Positions 8,234-16,770 of a stretch of DNA of 64,000 nucleotides are shown here, one piece after another. Made by a program: the position numbers and the translations under genes. This DNA comes from Paraburkholderia tagetis. GTDB taxonomy: Bacteria > Pseudomonadota > Gammaproteobacteria > Burkholderiales > Burkholderiaceae. Location: NCBI RefSeq assembly GCF_022213065.1, contig NZ_JAKLJA010000001.1:496001-560000 (forward strand), in the 5' to 3' direction. Positions within the stretch are counted from its first letter, which is position 1. Each line of letters starts with the position of its first letter. The notes below the pieces were generated by a model. It was not told where the DNA came from. It was given only the letters and a program-made list of their open reading frames with translations, and ran no database searches.

Positions 8234-10081
8234 TCATCGGCCCACATCGGCGTGCTCGTCGGGCACGTCCTGGCGCTTGCGGGTGGGTGCGAAAAGCGTG
8301 CTGCGCGGAACCCAGACCTGGCGGAACTGCTCCAGTTCGCGTTCCTCCGCAAAGACCTGCATCGAAGGCTTGACCAGGTCGTGGCGCGACACCACGCCAA
8401 CCAGCCGCAGGGTCTTTTCGTCGTCCACGACAGGCACGCGGTCGAGGCCCGTAATGGCGAGACGCGCCGCTACGTTCCTGCACGTTTCGCCGGGCAAGGC
8501 GACTTCGACGCGGGTCTTGACAAAAGCCGAGCCGATCGGCGTTTCGGCTTTGGCCGCGGGGATGCGGTCGAGCATCGCGCGGTCCACCATGCCCAGCAGC
8601 ATGCCATTCCTGACCACGGGAAATGCGCGAAACTTCTGGCCCTTGCCGAAATAGTCGTTGAGCACGCTAGAGACCGTTGTGCTCGCATCGATCGTCACGA
8701 CCGTGCGCGTCATCACCTCTTCGACATAATGGCGTTCGAGCGGATCGATGCTGTATTCGCGGTAGATGTGATAACCGCGCCGGGCAATTTTCTCGGTCAG
8801 GATCGAGCGTCGCATGAACATCACCGTGAAGCCGTAGGCCACGGCGGCGGCGGCGAGCAGCGGCAGCAAGGCATTGGCGTCGCCGGTCAGTTCGAAGGCA
8901 AACACCGCGGCCATCACGGGCGCGCGCATCATGCCGCCGAGCGCGGCCGCCATGAAGATGAGCGGCCACAGCGCGGGGTCGTGGCCGGGCATGTACGGGC
9001 CGACCAGCGCGCCCACGCCCGCGCCCATCATCAGCAACGGCGCGAGCACGCCGCCCGAGGTGCCCGAGGCCAGCGCGATGACCCAGATAATGGCCTTGAC
9101 CACGACGATGCCGACCACCACCTGCATGGCCAGATGATTTTGCAGCAGGTCGCCGATCACGTCGTAGCCAACGCCGAGCGTGCGCGGCTGAAAATATCCG
9201 CCGATACCCACGGCAATGGCGCCCAACGCGGGCCACCACATCCAGTGAATGGGAAGCTTGCCGAACAGGTCTTCCACGCGATAGAGCCACGTCGACAGGC
9301 CCCACGACAACGCGCCCGCGATCAACCCGGCAATGGCCGCCGACACGATGCCGATTGGTCCGATGGGGATCGTATGCAGCGGAAACAGCGGGCCGCTGCC
9401 GAGAAACAGCGGGCGCGTGAAGCCCGCCACGGCGCAGGCGATGGCGACCGGCAGGAGGCTGCGGGGCCGCAACTCGAACAGCAGCAATTCGATGGCGAGC
9501 AGCACGGCGGCCACGGGCGTGCCGAACACGGCGGTCATTCCGGCCACGGCGCCCGACACCAGCAGCGCCTTTCTTTCGGCACTCGATAGATGGAAGAACT
9601 GCGCGATGAGCGAGCCAATTGCGCCGCCCGTCATGATGATCGGGCCTTCGGCCCCGAACGGTCCGCCGCTGCCGATGGCGATGGCCGAGGCGAGCGGCTT
9701 GAGCACGGCCACCTTCGGCGACATCTTGCTCTTGCCGAACAGAATCGCCTCGATGGCTTCAGGAATGCCGTGGCCGCGAATCTGCTCCGAGCCGAAGCGC
9801 GCAATCAATCCCACCAGCAGCCCGCCAATCACGGGCGCGGCCACCACGAACCATCCCAGCGTGTTCTCGGCCGGAGAATGATTCACGGTCGAGAGCGTCT
9901 GGAAGAAAAACAGGTTCGTGAAGAAGCGGATGAGGTGCAGCAGGAAGTCGGCGGCAACGGTACTGAGTGCGCCACCCACTGCGGCGATGGCGCTGATGCG
10001 CAGAAGCCGGACATCGGTCGCGAAATCGCCCTTATGCTCGCTGCGCTCATTGCGCTCATTGCGCTCGCTGTGCTCGCTCAT
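8234..10081 (-). CDS. ClC-type chloride channel/antiporter with C-terminal CBS domains
   Basis: The ATG at 10081 with AAGGGGA upstream gives 615 residues. About ten hydrophobic helices carry the ClC motifs GHGIP (near residue 100), GAEGP (near 145, keeping the gating glutamate) and GTSGGVLAP (near 355). The serine of the usual GSGIP motif is His here, so anion selectivity may differ from E. coli ClcA. Two CBS domains follow (near 455-585, with VEEVMTRTVVTIDASTT and VSRHDLV), which usually bind adenine nucleotides. The N-terminus contains an Ser-Glu-His/Asn-Glu-Arg repeat from a 9-bp tandem repeat at 10042-10077. A methyltransferase gene follows closely. Confidence 0.92.
   Translation of the reverse strand: MSEHSERNERNERSEHKGDFATDVRLLRISAIAAVGGALSTVAADFLLHLIRFFTNLFFFQTLSTVNHSPAENTLGWFVVAAPVIGGLLVGLIARFGSEQIRGHGIPEAIEAILFGKSKMSPKVAVLKPLASAIAIGSGGPFGAEGPIIMTGGAIGSLIAQFFHLSSAERKALLVSGAVAGMTAVFGTPVAAVLLAIELLLFELRPRSLLPVAIACAVAGFTRPLFLGSGPLFPLHTIPIGPIGIVSAAIAGLIAGALSWGLSTWLYRVEDLFGKLPIHWMWWPALGAIAVGIGGYFQPRTLGVGYDVIGDLLQNHLAMQVVVGIVVVKAIIWVIALASGTSGGVLAPLLMMGAGVGALVGPYMPGHDPALWPLIFMAAALGGMMRAPVMAAVFAFELTGDANALLPLLAAAAVAYGFTVMFMRRSILTEKIARRGYHIYREYSIDPLERHYVEEVMTRTVVTIDASTTVSSVLNDYFGKGQKFRAFPVVRNGMLLGMVDRAMLDRIPAAKAETPIGSAFVKTRVEVALPGETCRNVAARLAITGLDRVPVVDDEKTLRLVGVVSRHDLVKPSMQVFAEERELEQFRQVWVPRSTLFAPTRKRQDVPDEHADVGR
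10042..10077. repeat. 9-bp tandem repeat in the ClC gene start
   Basis: Four degenerate copies of TGCGCTCAT lie in the first codons of the ClC gene and translate to repeated Ser/Asn-Glu-His/Arg triplets. The length is a multiple of three, so copy-number change would keep the frame. Confidence 0.7.
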
Positions 10082-10198
10082 GATTCCCCTTGGCGGGTGC
10101 GGGAAGGTCGGTTGCACCCACGGGGTATTTATATCATAACGTGATGCAAACGATCCGATTCATCCGCTGAATTTATCGGGTGAATTCATTCTTTCAAA

Positions 10199-10819
10199 TC
10201 ACCCTCGCCAGGCTTCGAGAAATCGGAGCCATGCGGTGGCGCCCGGGTCCGGATGGCCGATGCTGCGCTCCTGAACCCACGCCGCGCGCCCCTTCTTCGA
10301 CTGGAGCGCGGCGGTGGCGCTCACCTGCTGCGAGGCCGTGGCGATCATGGCGTCGATTAGCGCGCGCTGCGCGCTGCCTGCCGCCTGGGCTTCGAGCGTG
10401 TCGAGGCTCGGCACAAGCGCATCGAGCACGGTTTTGTCGCCGAGTTGCGACTTGCCGCGCTCGGCAATGCGCGCGGCCACGGCCCGCCCCACGGCGAGCG
10501 CCTCGGCCCGCCCCGCTTCGCGCCGTCCCGCCACGGCCTTCGCGCCCGCGAGCAGCCCGCCGCCCACGAGCGCGCCAAACGTCGACGGATTGGCCGTCGA
10601 GAATGCCTTGCCCGTGGCCAGCAGCACGTCGGAGAGCGCAGCATCGGCGGGCAGCTTCTCGATGGCCTCGGCAGCGGCGAGCGAGCCCGCTTTCACGGTG
10701 AGGCCGAGGTCGCCGTCGCCGAGCGCGGCGTCGAGTTCGCGCAATTCCTCAGCGCTGGCCGGCAGCGCCTTCAACGCTGCGACCAGGCGCGTGCGCAGTT
10801 CGTCGACTGAAAGGCTCAT
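10199..10819 (-). CDS. dhaL: Dihydroxyacetone kinase subunit L (DAK2 domain)
   Basis: The ATG at 10819 overlaps the TGA of dhaK by four bases (ATGA), giving a 206-residue DAK2 protein. It has the Mg-nucleotide aspartates in LDAALGDGDLGLTV (about residues 27-40), the ANPSTFGALVGGG stretch and GDKTVLDALVPSLD. DhaL binds the adenine nucleotide and passes phosphate to the ketose held on DhaK. No DhaM-like PTS protein is encoded nearby, so the pair may use ATP directly, as known erythrulose-type kinases do. It is the last gene of the minus-strand sugar locus. Confidence 0.9.
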   Translation of the reverse strand: MSLSVDELRTRLVAALKALPASAEELRELDAALGDGDLGLTVKAGSLAAAEAIEKLPADAALSDVLLATGKAFSTANPSTFGALVGGGLLAGAKAVAGRREAGRAEALAVGRAVAARIAERGKSQLGDKTVLDALVPSLDTLEAQAAGSAQRALIDAMIATASQQVSATAALQSKKGRAAWVQERSIGHPDPGATAWLRFLEAWRG

Positions 10820-11844
10820 CGTGCACCTCCCTCGTCCACGCGCCAGCCTTCGCGCCAGAACGGCGAGCACACCGGCGCGTCGAGCAGCGCGTCGAGTTCC
10901 TCGTCCAGTTGCATCACGGAAATCGAGGCGCCGGCCATTTCCAGGCTCGTCACGTACTCGCCCACGTAGGCGCGCGCCACGCGCAGCCCCGCTGCGTTCA
11001 CTGCTTGCGCCGCGCGCCGGTACAGCAGATACAGTTCCTCCAATGGCGTCGCGCCCAGCCCGTTCACGAGCAGCGCCACCCTCGAACCCGCCCTGGCATT
11101 CAGATCGCGCAGCGTGGCGCCCGCAAGGCGCTCGGCAATCGCGTCCGCGCTTTCGAGCTTGCCGCGGTGCGTGCCCGGCTCGCCGTGAATGCCGATGCCG
11201 ATCTCCATCTCGCCCTCGGGCAGCGTGAAGGTAGGCTTGCCGGCCGCCGGCAGGATCGTGGGCGAGAGGCCCACGCCCATCGTGCGCGTGGCGCCGTTGG
11301 CCTTGGCGGCGATGCGCGCGACTTCGTCCAGCGAATCGCCGCGCTCGGCCGCCGCGCCCGCGCACTTGAAGCCGAACACCATGCCCGCCACGCCGCGCCG
11401 GTCCGGGGCCCGCTCGGGCGGCGCGGATGCCACGTCGTCGGCCACCAGCACGGTGCGCGTTTCGATGCCGTCCGCGTCGGCGAGGTCGGCGGCCAGGTCG
11501 AAGTTCAGCACGTCGCCGCCATAATTGCCGTAGAGGTAGAGCACGCCCGCGCCGCCGTGCACCGCCTTGGTGGCCTCGTAAATCTGCTCCGACGATGGCG
11601 AGGAAAACACGTTGCCCACCGCTACGCCGCTCGCGAGCCCCTTGCCCACGTAACCGAGAAAGCCCGGCAGATGCCCCGAGCCGCCACCCGTCACGATGCC
11701 CACCTTGCCTGCGCGCGGGAAGTCGGCGCGCACGAGCGCGCGGCGGTCGGCGGTCACGGGTTTGAGCCAGCCCGGATGGGCGAGCAACAAGGCGTCGATC
11801 ATCTCGTCGACAAAATGATCAGGATGATTGATGATTTTTTTCAC
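10816..11844 (-). CDS. dhaK: Dihydroxyacetone kinase subunit K (DAK1 domain)
   Basis: This 342-residue protein has the DAK1 features: GGGSGHLPGF (residues 53-62), NYGGDVLNFD (107-116) with the catalytic aspartate, and GIGIHGEPGTH (216-226), whose His220 matches the histidine that binds the substrate carbonyl as a hemiaminal. DhaK chooses the substrate, normally dihydroxyacetone but in relatives a tetrulose. The gene lies 115 bp after the ABC permease gene on the same strand and is translationally coupled to dhaL. Its job in a locus whose aldolase should already give phosphorylated DHAP is not obvious. Confidence 0.92.
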   Translation of the reverse strand: MKKIINHPDHFVDEMIDALLLAHPGWLKPVTADRRALVRADFPRAGKVGIVTGGGSGHLPGFLGYVGKGLASGVAVGNVFSSPSSEQIYEATKAVHGGAGVLYLYGNYGGDVLNFDLAADLADADGIETRTVLVADDVASAPPERAPDRRGVAGMVFGFKCAGAAAERGDSLDEVARIAAKANGATRTMGVGLSPTILPAAGKPTFTLPEGEMEIGIGIHGEPGTHRGKLESADAIAERLAGATLRDLNARAGSRVALLVNGLGATPLEELYLLYRRAAQAVNAAGLRVARAYVGEYVTSLEMAGASISVMQLDEELDALLDAPVCSPFWREGWRVDEGGAR

Positions 11845-11959
11845 GTGTCGCGTCTCCAGAATCGGGGGCGGCCGTGCCGCCGCCGTCGTTAGCGGTTAAC
11901 GTCATTGCATGTGTTATTGCGGGTTATCGCGCCTGTTCGCGCATTGTGGCGTCCGTCAT

Positions 11960-12964
11960 TCAGCGCTTGCGCCGCTGGCTGAGCGCATCGAGCAGCACCG
12001 CCGCGAGAATCACGCCGCCCTGAATGAACTGCGTCCAGAACGGATTGACGCCAAGCAGCGAAAGCCCCACGTTGATCACGCCAATCAGCACGACGCCAAT
12101 GAAGGTGCCGACGATCGAGCCGCGCCCGCCCGCAAGCGATGTGCCGCCAATCACGATCCCGGCGATCACTTGCAGCTCCAGCCCATTGGCCGCCGAAGGC
12201 AGCGCCGAATTGAGGCGTCCCGCAAGCACGATGCCCGCAATCGCGGCAGTCGCACCGGCCAGCGTGTAGGTGAAAAAGATCACACGATTGACGGGAATAC
12301 CGGCGAGCCGCGCCGCCTCCTTGTTGCCGCCCACGGCAAACACCTGATGCCCGAACTCGGTCTTGCGCAACAACACGTGACCGATCACAAACACCGCGAG
12401 CATCACCAGCATCGGCGCGGGCAGCCCCGCGAACGTCTTCGCGCCGAATGCGGTAAACACGGCGGGAAAATCGAATTTCGTGCGCCCGTCCGAGATCGCG
12501 AGCGTGAGGCCGCGCCCCATCGCCATCATCGCGAGCGTGACGATGAACGGCACGAGCCGCAGCCATGCAATGGCGAAGCCGTTGAGCGCGCCCACCAGCG
12601 CGCCAGTTGCGAGCGCAATAACGAGTCCCGCCACGCCGAGCCCAAGCGCGTCCGGGCTCGCGCCGGCCATGATGGTCGCGGCCACCATGCCGCTCAACGC
12701 GACGAGCGACCCCACCGAAAGATCGATGCCCGAGGTGATGATTACGAACGTGCCGCCCACCGCCGCAATGCCCACCACCGAGACCTGCACCATGATGTTG
12801 GTGAGCGTGCTGGTGGTGAGAAACTCGGGCGACGCGAGCGAGAGCGCGATGCAGATCAGCACGAGCGCCGCAATGAGCGGGCCGAGGCCGCTGCGCAACT
12901 GGCGCAGCACACGCTGTTGCAGGGTTTGCGTTTCCTGAGGCGGTCGAGCCGTGGTGGACGTCAT
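11960..12964 (-). CDS. Ribose/xylose-type sugar ABC transporter permease
   Basis: The ATG at 12964 overlaps the stop of the ATPase gene by four bases. The 334-residue product has about ten hydrophobic segments and the CUT2-family signatures FVIITSGIDLSVGSLVAL and VIAGIVIGGTSLAGGRGS, typical of RbsC-like permeases. It would form the membrane channel with the ATPase encoded just upstream and the lipoprotein binding protein. Neighbouring kinase, isomerase and aldolase genes point to a pentose derivative as cargo; RbsC-like permeases alone do not reveal the sugar. Confidence 0.93.
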   Translation of the reverse strand: MTSTTARPPQETQTLQQRVLRQLRSGLGPLIAALVLICIALSLASPEFLTTSTLTNIMVQVSVVGIAAVGGTFVIITSGIDLSVGSLVALSGMVAATIMAGASPDALGLGVAGLVIALATGALVGALNGFAIAWLRLVPFIVTLAMMAMGRGLTLAISDGRTKFDFPAVFTAFGAKTFAGLPAPMLVMLAVFVIGHVLLRKTEFGHQVFAVGGNKEAARLAGIPVNRVIFFTYTLAGATAAIAGIVLAGRLNSALPSAANGLELQVIAGIVIGGTSLAGGRGSIVGTFIGVVLIGVINVGLSLLGVNPFWTQFIQGGVILAAVLLDALSQRRKR

Positions 12965-14559
12965 GCTGCAACTCCGGTGGTGGCCCCGGTGGTGGCCCCG
13001 GTGGTGGCCCATTGAATGATCGTCTCCGAGTCCGCACGCTCGCGCGCCACCTCGCCGACGATGCTGCCGCGGTACATCACGAGCACGCGGTCCGACATGC
13101 CGAGCAGCTCGGGCAACTCCGAACTCACGAGCACCACAGCCACGCCCGCGCGCGCCATCCGCACGATGTGCGCATAGATCTCGGTCTTCGCGCCGACGTC
13201 GATGCCGCGCGTGGGCTCGTCGAGCAAGATCACGGCCGGCGACGTGGCGCTCGCGCGCCCGAGTATCACCTTCTGCTGATTGCCGCCCGAGAGATTGCCG
13301 GTGAGTTCCGTAACGGAGGGCGCGCGCACCGCGAAGCGCTCGCTCGCCTCGCGCGCGAGCTTGCGCTTGCGGGCCGCGCTCACGAAGCCGCCGCGCACGA
13401 GCGCGCGCAGGCTCGATAGCGCAATGTTCTCTTCGATACTCGCATCGAGCACGAGCCCTTCGAGCTTGCGGTCCTCGGCGGTATAGACGATGCCCGCGCG
13501 CATGCCCTGCGCCGGCGAGCGCAGCGCGAGTTTCTGCCCGCGCATGCGCAGCTCGCCGCCGGTGAGCGGCAGCGCTCCGCACAGCGTTTTCAACAGCTCG
13601 GTGCGTCCCGCGCCGGCAATGCCGCCGATGCCCACGATCTCGCCCGCGCGAATGCTGAAGCTCGCCTCGCGCAGCACGGGCGCGCTCGCCACCTTGCGCG
13701 CCTCCAGCACCACCTCGCCATAAGGCCGCGCTTCCCATGGATAGAACGAGTCGAGATTGCGCGCCACCATCGCCTGCACGAGCGCCGGCTCGTTCCATTC
13801 GGACATCGGCCGCGCGCCGACCGTCGCGCCGTCGCGCATCACCACGGCGGAGTCGGCCAGTTCGAACACTTCTTCCAGGTGATGCGAAATAAAGATGATG
13901 CCCATGCCCGCCGCGCGCAGGCGGCGCACCACCGCATAGAGATGCTCGATGTCGTGGTGCTGGAGCGCGGCCGTGGGCTCGTCCATCACCAGAATGCGCG
14001 CGTCGCGTGCGAGCGCCTTCGCCACTTCCACGAGCTGGCGCTTGTTGAGCGGCAGATCGCCCACGCGCATCGCAGGCGACACGCCTTCGAGCCCCACCTG
14101 CGCAAGCGCGTCGCGCGCCATCGCCTTGGCGCGGCGATGATCGACGATTCCATAGCGCCGGGGCATGCGGCCGAGAAAAAGGTTCTCGGCCACGCTCATG
14201 TCGTTGACGAGCGAAAGCTCCTGATAGATCACGGCCACGCCCGCGTCGATCGCGGCCTGGGTGCCGCGCGCGAGGCGCTGGCCGTCGATTTCGATCGTGC
14301 CTTCGTCGGGCTCGTAGGCACCCGAGAGCGTCTTGATCAGCGAAGACTTGCCCGCGCCGTTCTCGCCCACGATCGCCATCACGTGCCCCGCATGCAGCAC
14401 GAGGCTCACGCCGCGCAGCGCCTTCACGCCTGGAAAGCTCTTCACGATGCCGCTCATGCGCAACAGCGGCGGCGCGCTGCCCGTCGTGTCCGCGCTGGCG
14501 CACGGGTTTTCGTCGGCGCGCCGTGGCGCATGCATTGCAGAACCTGATTCGCGTTTCAT
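12961..14559 (-). CDS. Sugar ABC transporter ATP-binding protein, two nucleotide-binding domains
   Basis: This RbsA/XylG-like ATPase carries two domains. The first has Walker A GENGAGKSS, the signature region LNKRQLVEVAKAL and Walker B ILVMDEPTAAL. The second has the degenerate GGIAGAGRTELL, LSGGNQQKVILGRA and ILLDEPTRGIDVG, as is usual for CUT2 importers. ATG at 14559 was chosen (532 residues); 14583 and 14535 are alternatives and no ribosome site is strong. The C-terminus ends in three Ala-Thr-Thr-Gly repeats from a perfect 12-bp tandem repeat at 12974-13009. Confidence 0.93.
   Translation of the reverse strand: MKRESGSAMHAPRRADENPCASADTTGSAPPLLRMSGIVKSFPGVKALRGVSLVLHAGHVMAIVGENGAGKSSLIKTLSGAYEPDEGTIEIDGQRLARGTQAAIDAGVAVIYQELSLVNDMSVAENLFLGRMPRRYGIVDHRRAKAMARDALAQVGLEGVSPAMRVGDLPLNKRQLVEVAKALARDARILVMDEPTAALQHHDIEHLYAVVRRLRAAGMGIIFISHHLEEVFELADSAVVMRDGATVGARPMSEWNEPALVQAMVARNLDSFYPWEARPYGEVVLEARKVASAPVLREASFSIRAGEIVGIGGIAGAGRTELLKTLCGALPLTGGELRMRGQKLALRSPAQGMRAGIVYTAEDRKLEGLVLDASIEENIALSSLRALVRGGFVSAARKRKLAREASERFAVRAPSVTELTGNLSGGNQQKVILGRASATSPAVILLDEPTRGIDVGAKTEIYAHIVRMARAGVAVVLVSSELPELLGMSDRVLVMYRGSIVGEVARERADSETIIQWATTGATTGATTGVAA
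12974..13009. repeat. Perfect 12-bp tandem repeat, three copies
   Basis: Three identical copies of CCGGTGGTGGCC encode the Ala-Thr-Thr-Gly repeats at the C-terminus of the ABC ATPase, directly before the overlapping permease start. Confidence 0.85.
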
Positions 14560-14616
14560 CCGTTCATCCCGGACGCCGGGCACGCATCGCGCACCCGGCG
14601 CATTGACCCACGCGTG

Positions 14617-15729
14617 TTACTGCGAGACCTCGAGCGCCCACAGACCGTATTGCTTCGCGCCATCCGAATCGATGTTCGACTTGTCGATCAGATAGGTCGG
14701 CCACGCATAATTCGCGGGCACGTCCTTTTTCGACTCGTAGTCGGTGACGAACGTCATTGCCTTGGCGGACATGCCGATCGGGTTCTGCGAGATCGTCGCG
14801 TCCTGCTTGCCCGCGCGTATCGCCGAAAGGGCCTGCGCCGTGCCGTCCGCGCCGATGACGAGAATATGAGCGGGGTCGCCGAGCGGCTTGTAGCGGCCCG
14901 CATTGTCGATGGCCTTTTCGGCGCCTACCGTGTTGTCGTCGTTCGCGCCGAATACCGCGTCGATCTTCGGATACTTCTGGAGAATGTTCGTCATCGCGTT
15001 GAGCGACTTCTCCTGGTCGAAACCGCCCTCCTGGCGCGCGACCACCTTGATGTCGGGATACTTCGCGATCTCTTCGGAGAAGCCCTTCTCGCGATCCGTG
15101 GCCGCCGTGGTGCCGATGAGACCGATCAGGTCGACCACATTGCCCTTGGGCGAGCCATAGCGCTTCGTCAGTTGATCGGCGATCCACTTCGCGCCCGTGG
15201 CGCCCAGCGCCACGTTATCCGAAGCGACGAACGACGTGACCTTGCCGCCGTCCGAGCCACGGTCGAGCATGAAGACTGGCACGTGCATCGAATTGGCCTT
15301 TTCCACAGCCGGGATGATCGCCTTCGAATCGATCGGATTGAGCACGAGCGCGTTCACGCCCTGGCTCAGCAGGTTGATCGCGTCGTTGACCTGCTGCTGC
15401 GCGTCGCCGTTCGCGTTCGTTTGCACGAGGTCGAAGCCTTGCTGCTTCGCGCCCCGCTCCACGCCACTCTTCAGGCCTACGAAGAATGCGTTGTTGAGCG
15501 TCGCAATCGAAAAGCCCACTTTCATCTTGCCGCCTGCCGGCGCGGCGGCTGCTTGTGCCGGCGCACTGGCGAGCGCGGTGCCCGAGTCGGTCGCGCTGGT
15601 CTTGGGCGACTCGGTCTTCGAGCAACCCGCCAGCATCGCGGCGGCGGCAAACATCGCCACGCCCGCCGTTGTTCCCATGCGCGCGCCGCGCGCCACCCAT
15701 CCGTCGAAACCTGCTGAACTCCACGCCAT
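14617..15729 (-). CDS. Sugar ABC transporter substrate-binding lipoprotein
   Basis: The ATG at 15729 with AGGAGA upstream gives 370 residues; the frame continues upstream without a better start. A signal peptide ends in the lipobox LAGC with Cys36. After an Ala/Ser-rich linker comes a periplasmic sugar-binding domain (MKVGFSIATLNNAFFVGLKSG, VNALVLNPIDSKA, PVFMLDRGSDGG, NDDNTVGAEKAI) of the ribose-binding type. In CUT2 systems this protein sets specificity. The gene lies about 57 bp upstream of the ATPase gene. The surrounding enzymes suggest a 5-substituted ribose as ligand; that is inference. Confidence 0.93.
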   Translation of the reverse strand: MAWSSAGFDGWVARGARMGTTAGVAMFAAAAMLAGCSKTESPKTSATDSGTALASAPAQAAAAPAGGKMKVGFSIATLNNAFFVGLKSGVERGAKQQGFDLVQTNANGDAQQQVNDAINLLSQGVNALVLNPIDSKAIIPAVEKANSMHVPVFMLDRGSDGGKVTSFVASDNVALGATGAKWIADQLTKRYGSPKGNVVDLIGLIGTTAATDREKGFSEEIAKYPDIKVVARQEGGFDQEKSLNAMTNILQKYPKIDAVFGANDDNTVGAEKAIDNAGRYKPLGDPAHILVIGADGTAQALSAIRAGKQDATISQNPIGMSAKAMTFVTDYESKKDVPANYAWPTYLIDKSNIDSDGAKQYGLWALEVSQ

Positions 15730-15876
15730 CACCGTCTCCTGTCTTTGATCTGCTGGTTTTGATCGACCTGCGAACCGCGAACCGACTGCGTTACCGTGTA
15801 TGCCGCACTGCCACGACTGCCTGGGCGCATGACCGCCCGCCTGCATTTCTCCCTGCGTTTCTCCCTGCATTCCCCC

Positions 15877-15964
15877 CTGCTTCTTGCCTGCTTCTTGCCT
15901 GCTTCTTGCCTGCTTCTTGCCTGCTTCTTGCCTGCTTCTTATTTGTTTCTTGTTTGCTTCTTGC
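15877..15964. repeat. 11-bp minisatellite, eight units
   Basis: Eight units of CTGCTTCTTGC follow one another between the aldolase stop and the binding-protein gene; the first five are identical and the last three drift. A looser 12-bp version (units like CCTGCATTTCTC) lies just before it at about 15840-15876. The 63-residue frame over this stretch is only a translation of the repeat. Confidence 0.9.
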
Positions 15965-15978
15965 CCGCTTTCCGCCCG

Positions 15979-16770
15979 TCACTTGCGCGGGCCGTAGCCC
16001 TTGAACTTCTCGATGACTTCCTCCATCTGCGCGTCCGACAACAGTGGCGGCTCGCCAAGCTGGCAGGCGAGCAGATATTGCTTCGCCAGTACCTCGACCT
16101 CATGCGCGAGCCACAGCGCGCGCGAAAGATCGCGCCCGAGCGCGATGACGCCGTGATGCGCGAGCAGGCAAGCAAGCCGCTCGTGCAGCGCTTCGAGCGC
16201 GTGATCCGAAAGCGCCTGACTGCCGAAGGTCGCATATGGCGCACAGCGAATCGAATTGCCGCCCGCCGCGGCCACCATGTAGTGATGCGCGGGAATGCCC
16301 CGGCCGTGGACGGCAAGCGCCGTGGCCGCATTGGAATGCGTATGAACAACCGCTTTCACATCGGGCCGCGCACGCAGGATGTCACGATGAAAACGCCACT
16401 CCGACGAGGGCCGCTGCGCCTCGAAAAGCGGGTCGTCGTCGCGCACGTCCAGCGGCATCCAGACGATGCCTTCGCGCGTGAGCGCGGCGCACGGCACGCC
16501 GCTCGGCGTAATCAGCAGCCCGTCATGCCAGCGCGCGCTCACATTGCCCGACGTGCCCTGATTGATGCCAAGGCGCTCCATCTCGCGCGCGGTATCGACG
16601 ATCTGCTGCCGCAACTCGGCCTCGGCGCGCGCATCGCGGGCGCGCGCCGCCGTCTCGCCCGCGCGGCGCTGGCCGCTTTCTGCGCTCGTGCCGCTGGTGC
16701 CGTTCGTGTCTCCGGTATGTCCGGTGCCTCCGGTGTCGCCGGTGCCGCTGGTATCGCTCGCGCCGCTCAT
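15979..16770 (-). CDS. Class II (zinc) aldolase, L-fuculose-phosphate-aldolase type; probable DHAP-shunt aldolase
   Basis: The ATG at 16770 overlaps the mtnA stop by four bases, giving 263 residues. The aldolase domain has GTSGNVSARWHDGLLITPSG (72-91), Glu124, the zinc-binding HTHS at 143-146 and HHGVIALG at 205-212. In known DHAP-shunt clusters such an aldolase follows MtnK and MtnA and cleaves 5-substituted ribulose-1-phosphate to DHAP plus an aldehyde (acetaldehyde or its methylthio derivative). Residues 1-33 are a Ser/Gly/Thr repeat tail, absent from normal family members of about 220-230 residues; it comes from a degenerate 9-bp tandem repeat. Confidence 0.88.
   Translation of the reverse strand: MSGASDTSGTGDTGGTGHTGDTNGTSGTSAESGQRRAGETAARARDARAEAELRQQIVDTAREMERLGINQGTSGNVSARWHDGLLITPSGVPCAALTREGIVWMPLDVRDDDPLFEAQRPSSEWRFHRDILRARPDVKAVVHTHSNAATALAVHGRGIPAHHYMVAAAGGNSIRCAPYATFGSQALSDHALEALHERLACLLAHHGVIALGRDLSRALWLAHEVEVLAKQYLLACQLGEPPLLSDAQMEEVIEKFKGYGPRK

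Noticed and set aside
7571..9589. 672-codon plus-strand open frame
   Set aside because: It lies opposite the methyltransferase and ClC genes, is full of His/Arg-rich low-complexity sequence and has no recognisable domain; it is an antisense shadow of high-GC coding DNA.
11960..14503. 847-codon minus-strand frame spanning permease and ATPase
   Set aside because: Only its last 334 codons are the permease; the first part is an out-of-frame reading of the ATPase gene.
15840..15976. Possible CRISPR array
   Set aside because: Units are directly contiguous 11-12-bp repeats without spacers, so it is a minisatellite.
15791..15982. 63-residue Lys/Gln/Arg repeat protein
   Set aside because: It is a literal translation of the 11-bp minisatellite and has no independent support.
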